DNA of 6,294 bases from Loki-b32 sp964493385 (GTDB lineage: Archaea; Asgardarchaeota; Lokiarchaeia; Sigyniarchaeales; SOKP01): the NCBI GenBank assembly GCA_964493385.1, contig CAZBNW010000135.1:1-6294 (forward strand). The letters run 5' to 3'. A program made the position numbers and the translations under genes. Positions 1 to 6,086 of this stretch are shown one piece after another. The first letter of the stretch is position 1. Each line of letters begins with the position of its first letter. The notes under the pieces were generated by a model. That model saw only the letters and a program-made list of their open reading frames with translations. It ran no database searches and was not told where the DNA came from.

Positions 1-175
1 GTATAAGGAATTTTTACAAAACATAACGTTTAATTTTAATGTTAACGTTCAATAAACTTTTTTTTCTTTTCCATAATAAATTGTTAAGGGTTGAGGGGGC
101 GCACTCTCTTAATTTATTTACAAATTAAGTATAAAAATCTAAGAGAAAAGAGCTAATTCTCGAGAAATAATTAGT
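1..175. other. AT-rich non-coding left edge with short inverted repeats
   Basis: I see no gene here. Three small structures stand out: a near-palindrome built from two AACGTT blocks (26-31 and 44-49); an inverted repeat with 8-bp arms CTTAATTT (108-115) and AAATTAAG (122-129) around a 6-nt loop; and the palindrome TTCTCGAGAA (157-166), nested in CTAATT/AATTAG arms just past the stop of the L2 tail fragment. A short GC-rich patch (about 87-106, with a run of five G) stands out from the AT-rich flanks. It matches nothing I recognise, and no rps19 start is visible where one would be expected after rpl2. Confidence 0.5.
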
Positions 176-311
176 TTAATTTTGGTGTCCAGTGCGTCTA
201 GCGGCAATCTGGCCAATTTTTCTTCCAGGAGGGGCATTCCGCGAAGTAGTGGTAGGTTTGTGGGGAGACTGCTTTGCACCTCCCCCATAAGGATGAGACA
301 TTAGAGAAAAG
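142..311. repeat. 9-bp direct repeat flanking the L2 tail fragment
   Basis: AGAGAAAAG occurs at 142-150 and again at 303-311, one copy on each side of the 41-codon L2 fragment; counting two bases further left, the match is 10 of 11. It could be a footprint of insertion or recombination, but a 9-mer of low-complexity purine in AT-rich DNA can arise by chance. Confidence 0.35.
176..301 (-). pseudogene. Second copy of the L2 C-terminal tail (intact 41-codon frame)
   Basis: Translating the minus strand from the ATG at 301 to the TAA at 178-176 gives 41 residues. Residues 2-41 match residues 204-243 of the L2 encoded at 478-1209, starting exactly at SHPYGGG and ending at the same RRTGHQN-stop. 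Thirty-nine of 40 residues are identical (Val231 becomes Ile), but 29 of 40 codons differ, almost all at the third position. Homology stops abruptly upstream: the preceding in-frame codons are unrelated to L2 and an in-frame TAG lies eight codons before the ATG, so this is not the end of a longer intact L2 gene. In L2 this tail begins at the His of the conserved HPHGGG loop near the peptidyl transferase centre. No strong ribosome binding site precedes the ATG; a TATA-like box lies about 45 bp upstream. It may be a displaced 3' end of an older rpl2 allele or a small expressed peptide. The homology is certain; expression is unknown. Confidence 0.9.
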
Positions 312-344
312 TCTTTTGCTCTCTGCTATAAATGAAAGCATTCC

Positions 345-352
345 TATTTAAA
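345..352 (-). promoter_or_regulatory. TATA-like box upstream of the L2 tail fragment
   Basis: The minus strand reads TTTAAATA here, close to the archaeal TATA consensus. A start site about 25 bp downstream of the box centre would fall near 322, leaving a leader of about 20 nt before the ATG at 301. AT-rich DNA yields many such matches, so this is suggestive only. Confidence 0.25.
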
Positions 353-359
353 ACTTACG

Positions 360-399
360 TTAGAGACAAATTTATGATTTTTTTGATCATTGTCTTTAA
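360..399. repeat. Broken hairpin in the spacer between the two L2 tails
   Basis: Read on the plus strand, TTAGAGACA (360-368) pairs with TGTCTTTAA (391-399), with one G-U pair. After a 5-nt bulge (369-373), ATGAT (374-378) pairs with ATCAT (386-390) around a T-rich 7-nt loop. That makes 14 base pairs in the 176-bp spacer. On the minus strand the G-U becomes an A-C mismatch. Its role is unknown; it could be the end or relic of a small inserted element. Confidence 0.4.
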
Positions 400-448
400 G
401 ATAATCCTTTTTATCAGATATCATAAAAAAGTCTAAGAACCAATTAAA

Positions 449-472
449 TTATAATAAAAAATTTTAATAGGA
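449..472 (-). terminator. T-rich terminator after rpl2
   Basis: On the minus strand, a run of six T (461-456) lies about 17 bp past the rpl2 stop, inside a stretch that is nearly all A and T. Archaeal RNA polymerase commonly terminates at oligo-T without a hairpin. A second T6 (430-425) follows about 30 bp later. Confidence 0.4.
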
Positions 473-477
473 AATTT

Positions 478-1209
478 TTAGTTCTGATGCCCCGTTCTTC
501 TTGCTGCTATTTGCCCGACCTTCCTACCAGGAGGAGCGTTGCGGGAAGTCGTTGTTGGCTTATGTGGAGACTGCTTTGCCCCACCCCCATATGGATGGCT
601 TACTGGATTCATAGCAACTCCACGAACAACGGGCCACTTTTTAGCTTTAGATTTCACATAATGAAACTTATTTCCAGCCTTAAGAAAAGGTTTATCTGTA
701 CGACCTCCTCCAGCAACAACACCTACAGTTGCTAAGCATTTTTCATTAATCCATTTAGTCTTTTTTGATCGGAAGAGAAGTTCAACTTTATTCCCAGATT
801 TATTTCTTACAATGGCAGCAACCCCAGAAGATCTTGCAAATTTACCCCCATCTTGAGGCGTTGATTCAATGTTGAAAACAAGAGTTCCTAAAGGAATTTT
901 TTTTAGAGGCATAATATTTCCGACCTCTACTGGTTGGCCGTATCCGGTTTTGGATTGCACAAATTCTTGTCCTACAAAAATCCCTTCTGGTGGTAACCAT
1001 AAATCTTTTTCTTTTGTATCTTGATATTGAATTTTTGCAATAGGTGCGCCCCTTCCCGGAGAATGGATGAGATCTATTACTTTAAATTTGAATAATTTCT
1101 CATTTTTTTTGAATGGACGATATTTCACCTGCCCGACGTGTCGATGGCTTGGAGATCTAAAACCAAGGACGCCTCTGCCTTTTCTTTGGGCTAAAATTCG
1201 TTTTCCCAT
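478..1209 (-). CDS. rpl2: Large-subunit ribosomal protein L2 (uL2), archaeal type
   Basis: This encodes a 243-residue uL2, about the usual archaeal length. uL2 binds 23S rRNA and helps form the peptidyl transferase centre and subunit bridges. Hallmarks are the basic N-terminus with SPSHRHVG (19-26), the OB-like N-terminal half, the SH3-like part with GGKFARSSG (121-129), and the C-terminal RGVAMNPV-HP-GGG loop (196-210) followed by NAPPGRKVG and AARRTG. His205 aligns with the E. coli His229 studied at the peptidyl transferase centre. The residue before it is Ser rather than the common Asp/Glu, and the residue two after it is Tyr where archaea and eukaryotes usually have Phe. The ATG follows an A-rich leader without a Shine-Dalgarno sequence, which fits a short-leader or leaderless message. 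Unusually, it lies outside the S10 ribosomal cluster: gatD is upstream and no rps19 follows. A diverged duplicate of its last 40 codons lies 176 bp downstream. Confidence 0.98.
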   Translation of the reverse strand: MGKRILAQRKGRGVLGFRSPSHRHVGQVKYRPFKKNEKLFKFKVIDLIHSPGRGAPIAKIQYQDTKEKDLWLPPEGIFVGQEFVQSKTGYGQPVEVGNIMPLKKIPLGTLVFNIESTPQDGGKFARSSGVAAIVRNKSGNKVELLFRSKKTKWINEKCLATVGVVAGGGRTDKPFLKAGNKFHYVKSKAKKWPVVRGVAMNPVSHPYGGGAKQSPHKPTTTSRNAPPGRKVGQIAARRTGHQN

Positions 1210-1235
1210 TTTTTTTTTCTTTACGATATTTTCTA

Positions 1236-1243
1236 GATATAAA
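1236..1243 (-). promoter_or_regulatory. Candidate TATA box for rpl2
   Basis: The minus strand reads TTTATATC here. Transcription starting about 25 bp beyond the box centre would begin near 1214, only a few bases before the ATG at 1209, so the transcript would be nearly leaderless. An alternative box, TTATATTG (1310-1303), would give a leader of about 70 nt. The 136-bp gap after gatD supports a separate promoter. Confidence 0.35.
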
Positions 1244-1309
1244 CTTAAATTATTCAGACTTTAAATTTTTTATCTTTTTCGTTGAAAATTAATAGAGAGC
1301 TACAATATA

Positions 1310-1333
1310 ATGTTTTTTGATAAAATAAAACAT
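1310..1333 (-). terminator. Inverted repeat between gatD and rpl2, possible weak terminator
   Basis: ATGTTTT (1310-1316) and AAAACAT (1327-1333) form 7-bp arms around a 10-nt loop, starting about 12 bp past the gatD stop. On the minus strand the transcript through it is T-rich. It may end gatED transcription or merely reflect AT-rich composition. Confidence 0.3.
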
Positions 1334-1345
1334 AATCTGAGTTGT

Positions 1346-2704
1346 TTAGAGCTTATTATTTTTTAGTAATTCATCGATATTATAATTGAACGCAATGGGT
1401 ATTTCTCGTTCTAAAAACTCACCAGCAATATTTTTTAATAATAATTTTTTGATATCATCTGGATTGGTTGCTTGTCCTAATACCCACCCAAGCTTAACAT
1501 AGGCAACTTCTGGTAAAAGGTTTCTTCCAGGAATGACGCCCATATTTCGCAATTCTCTCCCTGTAGAATATACATTCATGCCTACAAATCCATGTAGGGT
1601 TTGTGTAGTCATAAGAATGGTGAGACCTTCTTGGACAGCTCTTTCTATTGAATCATAAATAGTAGTGGGTAGATGTCCTAATCCCGTTCCAGCAAATACA
1701 ATTCCTTTATATCCATTGTCAATGTAAAAATTAAGTAGTTCATTATCAGTTCCAGGATAGGAAAAAATTAGAGCTATCTTCTTTTCGAAGTTAGTAAGTG
1801 TTTCGGTTTTTGATTTTGATCTTTTCTTATAATCATCTGTGAACATTTTGATTTTTCTATTTTGTACCATTCCAAGAGGAATATTGTTTATTGTTCTAAA
1901 GGTGTTTCTAACAGAAGAATGCATTTTTCTTACTAGGGTACCTCTATGTATCAATCCATAATCATGTGATGAAGATCCGAGCATTGAAACTACCACTTCA
2001 GCGATATCTGAGCTTGCTACAATTGCAGCATTAATCAAATTTAAAGCAGCATCCGAGGAAGGTCTATCAGAACTTCTTTGGCTTCCTACTAAAACTACAG
2101 GGATGGATAAATCTTTTAGCATGAAAGAGAGAGCAGCACTAGTAAATGACATCGTATCAGTTCCATGACCAATCATGACTCCGTCAATTCCTGAATTTGC
2201 AGCATCTTTAACTTTTTCTGCTAGTTTTTGCCAATTTTCTGGTTTCATATTTTCTGATAGGATTTCAAATACAATTTCGCATTCAAGATTGCATATTTCT
2301 GCTAATTCTGGAACCGCGCTGAATAATTCTCCTGGTGTAAAGGAAGGAATTACAGCTCCTGTAGTATAATCTAATCTTGAGGCGATGGTTCCACCAGTTC
2401 CGAATAATTTTAGATTTGGGAGGCCTTTATTTGTAGGAAATTCTTTTTCTGGAATTTTATATATAGCTTCTCTTTTTCCGATTTTTTTAATTTCTTGTAC
2501 ATCAGAAACCTTTATACCAACATTGTAGTTATTTTCTAATTTAATATTAATAAAATTTGGAGCGGAATATTCATTTCTTGGTAAAATGATCCCTTCATAA
2601 TTGGTTTTTTCTGTTTTAATGTGAACAATGTCCCAAATTTCTATGTTATATTTTTCTAAGAGTTTTTTTCCTTCTGCTTTATAGCCTTTTAATTTTTCAT
2701 TCAT
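1346..2704 (-). CDS. gatD: Glu-tRNA(Gln) amidotransferase subunit D (asparaginase-type glutaminase)
   Basis: GatD releases ammonia from glutamine (or asparagine) for GatE, which amidates Glu-tRNA(Gln). The 452-residue length fits the family. An N-terminal domain specific to GatD (about 20-80) precedes an L-asparaginase type I fold (about 96-435). The first catalytic Thr is in FGTGGTIASR (Thr106), the Thr-Asp pair is in GHGTDTM (Thr182, Asp183), and the lysine is in VRKMHSS (Lys260). These match the Thr, Thr, Asp, Lys set known for Methanothermobacter GatD and all are present, so the enzyme should be active. The N-terminal extension and the GatE gene directly upstream separate it from plain asparaginases. 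Its ATG abuts the gatE stop, and GGAG lies nine bases before it inside gatE, so the start is well supported and translation is probably coupled. Confidence 0.97.
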   Translation of the reverse strand: MNEKLKGYKAEGKKLLEKYNIEIWDIVHIKTEKTNYEGIILPRNEYSAPNFINIKLENNYNVGIKVSDVQEIKKIGKREAIYKIPEKEFPTNKGLPNLKLFGTGGTIASRLDYTTGAVIPSFTPGELFSAVPELAEICNLECEIVFEILSENMKPENWQKLAEKVKDAANSGIDGVMIGHGTDTMSFTSAALSFMLKDLSIPVVLVGSQRSSDRPSSDAALNLINAAIVASSDIAEVVVSMLGSSSHDYGLIHRGTLVRKMHSSVRNTFRTINNIPLGMVQNRKIKMFTDDYKKRSKSKTETLTNFEKKIALIFSYPGTDNELLNFYIDNGYKGIVFAGTGLGHLPTTIYDSIERAVQEGLTILMTTQTLHGFVGMNVYSTGRELRNMGVIPGRNLLPEVAYVKLGWVLGQATNPDDIKKLLLKNIAGEFLEREIPIAFNYNIDELLKNNKL

Positions 2705-4624
2705 TTATTTCAACTCCTTTAATTTTTCTTTTATTAATTTTTCTAATTCCTTAGAAACAATAGCACCATCAATTTTTCCTCGAACTTTTTTCATAACTTC
2801 TCCCATCAAAGGTCCTTTTGCTCGCATTTCTTTTTCTTTTATCATTTTAGAGTTATTGCTTACAACCTCAGTTATCAATTGTTTAAGATCATCTATCGAA
2901 ATACTTTCGATTTTTAACTTCTTTCTAATTTGATCAATAGAGAGTTCTGGAGTATCAGCTTTAAGTCTCATTATTTCTTCGATTGCTTCTTTACTAATTT
3001 CTTTTTCTTTTAAAAGGTTAAAAATTTCGACAAAATCATTGTCAGTTATATTTTCAATATTTTTCCCATCCCTTCTAAGAGCAGTTGTGGTTTCTAGTAG
3101 AGTTGTGAAGACTAATGGAGGATTATCAGGAGATAATTTTATTAATTTATCAAATAACTTGAGTTTTCCCGTAAAAATTAAGTCTTTTATGAACCTTTCT
3201 TCAATTTTATATTTTTTAGAATACTGTTTTATTGTTACCCAAGGATATTCTGGGAGGCTTTTTCTAATTTCATTGATTTCTTCTTCAGTATTAAAAATAG
3301 CTTCGGTATCGGTGTCAGGATATAATCTTGCTCCTCCATGAAGTTCTCTTAAAAATTCTGTATTTCCATTCTCTAGAGCCCTTCTAGTCTCGGGAGGGAC
3401 CCCCTTAAAAGCAAACTTAACTCGATTGATTATGACGTCCATGGCTTTATTTACTTCTTTCTTAGATCCTAAAACTAATACAAAACAATCAGGGTCTTTT
3501 GAGTCTAATTTTTCTTTGATTTTCTTAATATGGTCATTTGAAATATTATAACTGCTTAGATCTTCATCAGAATGAATAATTCCTCTTAGACCGGAAATCA
3601 ATTTTACTTTGCTACTAATTTCAGTACCAAATCTATAATCTTCCATTAATTCCTTTCCAAAAAGCCCCTTAAATCCACTGAAGTTAATCCCGAATAACAA
3701 TTTTCCGGATTTGATACCCTGGGCTATAAAATTGGATTTTGTTTTAGCTAAAGAATCAGTTAAATCTACAGGACTATCTGGAATATCTTTCTCATCTAAT
3801 TTTCTTTTTGCAAGTTCTTCCTTAATTTCAAGTAGTTTTAATTGTCGTGAAATCTCATGATTGATTAAGATAGGAATCCATCCTAACTTCTGAACTCCTT
3901 TTATTTCAATTCTGGTTCCTGCTTCAATACTGACATTAACATCTTGCCTAATTGATCCAAGAACTTTTTTTACATTTGTTGACCATAATAACAATCCTAT
4001 TCGTTCGGCACATTCACGACATTCAAAGGGTGTATCTATATCAGGTTTGGTTGTGACCTCTATCAATGGAATTCCTAAGCGATCTAAACGAAAAAAGTTC
4101 GTTTTATTTTCAGTTTTAATTTTTCTCGCAGCTTCTTCCTCCAAACTTAAGATATCTATTCGAATTTTTTTACCACTTTCTAAAGTTACGTAACCATCAG
4201 TCCCAAGTATCATCGTACGTTGAAAACCGCATGGAACACTTCCATCAAGGTAATTTTTTCTACAAACATGCATTTCTTCAATAATATTAGCATCAAGGAG
4301 CATAGCAATTTGTAAAGCTACCATCCTTGCTTCTTCATTGCAGGAAAATGGAGGAGTATCATCGAGTTCATAGGTGCATATTACATCATTATAGCCTTCA
4401 TATATAATTCCCATTCCCTTTTCGTATTCTGTAAGCATTGCTTTATCATAAGTGCCCATTTCACCTAAAACGGGTCGCATTTTTCGATTTATTGTAAAAT
4501 CTGGCTCTCGAGTTCCCTGAAGTTTCGCAGGGCATCTACAGAATAATTTTTTTTCTGTATCAAGCTGCTGATGAACCTCAAGCCCGCATTTAAGCCCCAG
4601 CTTTTCATAATCAAATTCTTCCAT
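2705..4624 (-). CDS. gatE: Glu-tRNA(Gln) amidotransferase subunit E (amidase/kinase subunit)
   Basis: GatE binds misacylated Glu-tRNA(Gln), activates the glutamyl group with ATP, and amidates it using ammonia channelled from GatD; the complex is archaeal and cytoplasmic. The 639 residues show the GatB/GatE order. The cradle core (about 10-275) carries KCGLEVHQQL (12-21), the YLDGSVPCGFQRT block (125-137), LSLEEEAARK (159-168) and GIPLIEVTTKPD (184-195). The acidic and His residues in these blocks are probable counterparts of the metal ligands described for GatB. An AspRS-like insertion (about 305-410), which GatB lacks, marks it as GatE, as does GVPPETRRALENGNTEFLR (408-426). A helical region and a YqeY-like tRNA-binding tail (about 550-639) end it. 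An in-frame TAA five codons before the ATG fixes the start. It is the first gene of the gatE-gatD pair. Confidence 0.97.
   Translation of the reverse strand: MEEFDYEKLGLKCGLEVHQQLDTEKKLFCRCPAKLQGTREPDFTINRKMRPVLGEMGTYDKAMLTEYEKGMGIIYEGYNDVICTYELDDTPPFSCNEEARMVALQIAMLLDANIIEEMHVCRKNYLDGSVPCGFQRTMILGTDGYVTLESGKKIRIDILSLEEEAARKIKTENKTNFFRLDRLGIPLIEVTTKPDIDTPFECRECAERIGLLLWSTNVKKVLGSIRQDVNVSIEAGTRIEIKGVQKLGWIPILINHEISRQLKLLEIKEELAKRKLDEKDIPDSPVDLTDSLAKTKSNFIAQGIKSGKLLFGINFSGFKGLFGKELMEDYRFGTEISSKVKLISGLRGIIHSDEDLSSYNISNDHIKKIKEKLDSKDPDCFVLVLGSKKEVNKAMDVIINRVKFAFKGVPPETRRALENGNTEFLRELHGGARLYPDTDTEAIFNTEEEINEIRKSLPEYPWVTIKQYSKKYKIEERFIKDLIFTGKLKLFDKLIKLSPDNPPLVFTTLLETTTALRRDGKNIENITDNDFVEIFNLLKEKEISKEAIEEIMRLKADTPELSIDQIRKKLKIESISIDDLKQLITEVVSNNSKMIKEKEMRAKGPLMGEVMKKVRGKIDGAIVSKELEKLIKEKLKELK
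2714..2718 (-). promoter_or_regulatory. Shine-Dalgarno site for gatD inside the gatE 3' end
   Basis: The minus strand reads AGGAG, then a short A/T-rich spacer, TAA and ATG. The site lies in the last codons of gatE and fixes the gatD start at 2704. It is the only clear Shine-Dalgarno site I see in the window; the first genes of transcripts (gatE, rpl2, the 357-residue protein) lack one. This fits leadered translation only inside operons. Confidence 0.7.
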
Positions 4625-4684
4625 AATTAATCGAATTTACTTTTTTTAAAGATTTGCTCATACAATAAATATTCAAGTAATAAA

Positions 4685-4700
4685 TTTTATAATTATTTTC
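4685..4700 (-). promoter_or_regulatory. Candidate BRE/TATA promoter for gatED
   Basis: On the minus strand, purine-rich GAAAATAA (4700-4693, BRE-like) runs into TTATAAAA (4692-4685, TATA-like). Initiation about 25 bp further on gives a leader of about 40 nt before gatE. A second box-like stretch at about 4672-4662 would give a leader under 20 nt. This is the best promoter match in the gap, but the DNA is very AT-rich. Confidence 0.35.
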
Positions 4701-4707
4701 AAAAAAA
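4701..4707 (-). terminator. Oligo-T terminator after the 357-residue protein gene
   Basis: A run of seven T on the minus strand lies about 65 bp past the stop codon and directly before the candidate gatED promoter, a sensible place for transcription to end. Confidence 0.35.
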
Positions 4708-4770
4708 TTTTGGGATATTTATTTGAAGAAAAATAAGAAGTCATTATACGACTAGAATGCTTATATTCAT

Positions 4771-5844
4771 TTATTTTAAATAATATATTCCGTCCTTTTG
4801 AGAAATTTCTGAATACTTTGACAGATAATCTATTAATAATTGCTTTTGTTCAGTATTTCTTTCGATAGATTGCTCAATTCGAAATGAAAGGTCCTTTAAA
4901 TTTTCAATTCTAATCCAATGGAGTTTATCAAAGAATTGCACTATTTTATTGAGAAAATCTTCTTGTGTGCCAAATTTTCGCAAATCTTCCTCTATAATTA
5001 TAATCCATTTATTAAAAACACTTTTACTCTTAAAATTTACAAATAATTCATTATCTTCTGCTAAATTCATCCATAAATACTTATCTTTATCATCGAGCAT
5101 TCTATTATAATTTACTACGTAATTTACATTTTCTTTTAGGAGTTTTAATCTTTCTTTCTTAGCTAATTCTTTTTTAAATAAAAGATCTGTCTCTAATAAG
5201 TCCAATCTACCATAATAGTCTGTGGGTGAATATATAAAATCAGTCACTTTTACTCCTAACATTCCAAATATAGCTGCAAAGAACTTACAATTTTCATAAT
5301 GAAGATTTCTATGAGTTCCAATAAATTCTAAAACTCCTCGAGCAGGTCCGTTATCTTCATCAGGAATAATTTCCAAGCGCCAATCTTTAGAAATATTGGA
5401 AAGATTAACTCTAGTTCTTAATCTTTCATATAATATTCTAAGATCATCATAATTATGTGATCTAAACTGTCTTTTTAAGAAATTTAAATAAGTTAATAGA
5501 AAACGAGTAGTAAATTCAAAAGAAAAGTGTGTATATCTATTAGATTCTGAAACCATTTCATAAAGAGGTATTGTGGCGCGAAAAGTGAATTCTTCAAAGA
5601 AATCTTTAACTTCTTTATCTTCTACTCTCGCAAAATCATCTAATGTTTTGCCTTTTTCAAATAAATCTAAATTTTTTTCCAAAACATAATTGTAGAAAGC
5701 AGATATGCTTTTAAATCTCTCATCATCAGGATTTTTTCTTCGATTTATATTTACATATCTTTTTACCCAGTCTTTAAGAGCTGGAGATATTGAAATCGTT
5801 TGCTGGGCAGTTTTCTTATTTGAAAGATATTTTTTAGAGGTCAT
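4771..5844 (-). CDS. Uncharacterised 357-residue protein with RHH-like N-terminus
   Basis: I do not recognise this family. Residues 14-64 have the pattern of a ribbon-helix-helix DNA-binding unit: a short strand (QQTISIS), a helix (about 21-34), a loop, then a helix starting at SISAFYNYVLEKN (47-59). Residues about 140-215 look like a compact alpha/beta domain, with NGPARGVLEF, the motif THRNLHYENC (177-186) and GVKVTDF; the His-rich motif might bind a ligand or nucleic acid, but that is a guess. The rest is helical and charged, with no signal peptide or clear membrane segment. The last 21 residues match the partial gene at 6217-6294 (14 identical), so two paralogues lie in tandem on this strand. 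An in-frame TAA four codons upstream of the ATG limits extension, and no Shine-Dalgarno site is present. Being a real gene is near certain; a regulatory DNA-binding role is inference. Confidence 0.9.
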   Translation of the reverse strand: MTSKKYLSNKKTAQQTISISPALKDWVKRYVNINRRKNPDDERFKSISAFYNYVLEKNLDLFEKGKTLDDFARVEDKEVKDFFEEFTFRATIPLYEMVSESNRYTHFSFEFTTRFLLTYLNFLKRQFRSHNYDDLRILYERLRTRVNLSNISKDWRLEIIPDEDNGPARGVLEFIGTHRNLHYENCKFFAAIFGMLGVKVTDFIYSPTDYYGRLDLLETDLLFKKELAKKERLKLLKENVNYVVNYNRMLDDKDKYLWMNLAEDNELFVNFKSKSVFNKWIIIIEEDLRKFGTQEDFLNKIVQFFDKLHWIRIENLKDLSFRIEQSIERNTEQKQLLIDYLSKYSEISQKDGIYYLK

Positions 5845-5859
5845 AATATTTTAAATTTT

Positions 5860-5885
5860 ATCTAATTTTTAAATTTATATTAGAT
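5860..5885. promoter_or_regulatory. Inverted repeat over the promoter of the RHH-like gene (candidate operator)
   Basis: ATCTAAT (5860-5866) and ATTAGAT (5879-5885) form perfect 7-bp arms around a 12-bp AT spacer, 16-41 bp before the ATG at 5844. The repeat overlaps a TATA-like box. ATCTAATAT, which contains one arm, recurs at 6016-6024. Ribbon-helix-helix regulators often repress themselves through inverted repeats of this kind, so autoregulation is a reasonable guess. AT-rich composition weakens the signal. Confidence 0.35.
5872..5879 (-). promoter_or_regulatory. Candidate TATA box for the 357-residue protein gene
   Basis: The minus strand reads TATAAATT. Initiation about 25 bp downstream would fall near 5850, giving an almost leaderless message, which agrees with the missing Shine-Dalgarno site. 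TTTATAAA at 5922-5915 is an alternative, with a leader of about 50 nt. Confidence 0.35.
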
Positions 5886-6057
5886 GAAAAATTCAAATAT
5901 TTAAGCATTTATCCTTTATAAAAGAAATTTTTTGATTACTTATCCTTTTACAAGATACATTTTTTTTAAAAATATATTTCTATTATTGTTTTCTTCTCAG
6001 AATCTTTTTAGAATTATCTAATATTATAATTATCAAATAAGATAGTTAATATTAAGC

Positions 6058-6065
6058 TTTAAATA
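6058..6065 (+). promoter_or_regulatory. Candidate TATA box for the plus-strand small RNA
   Basis: TTTAAATA preceded by GC is a good archaeal TATA match. Its centre lies about 26 bp before the GGG at 6087-6089, where the candidate RNA would begin. Placed just upstream of the GC-rich island, it is the best plus-strand promoter candidate in this gap. Confidence 0.35.
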
Positions 6066-6086
6066 TCCTCTTGAAAAATTATATTT

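Noticed and set aside
45..74. Ten-codon minus-strand frame (MEKKKKFIER) in the left edge
   Set aside because: It is far too short, has simple composition and no supporting context.
302..477. Box C/D guide RNA in the spacer between L2 tails
   Set aside because: ATGAT- and CTGA-like strings occur, but not in the C-D'-C'-D order or spacing; they are expected by chance in AT-rich DNA.
176..600. Diversity-generating retroelement (template/variable repeat) explanation for the two L2 tails
   Set aside because: Differences affect all bases and sit at synonymous third positions rather than at template adenines with residue changes, and no reverse transcriptase is present.
487..735. Plus-strand open frames opposite rpl2, gatD and gatE
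   Set aside because: They are antisense shadows of strongly conserved genes and encode no recognisable protein.
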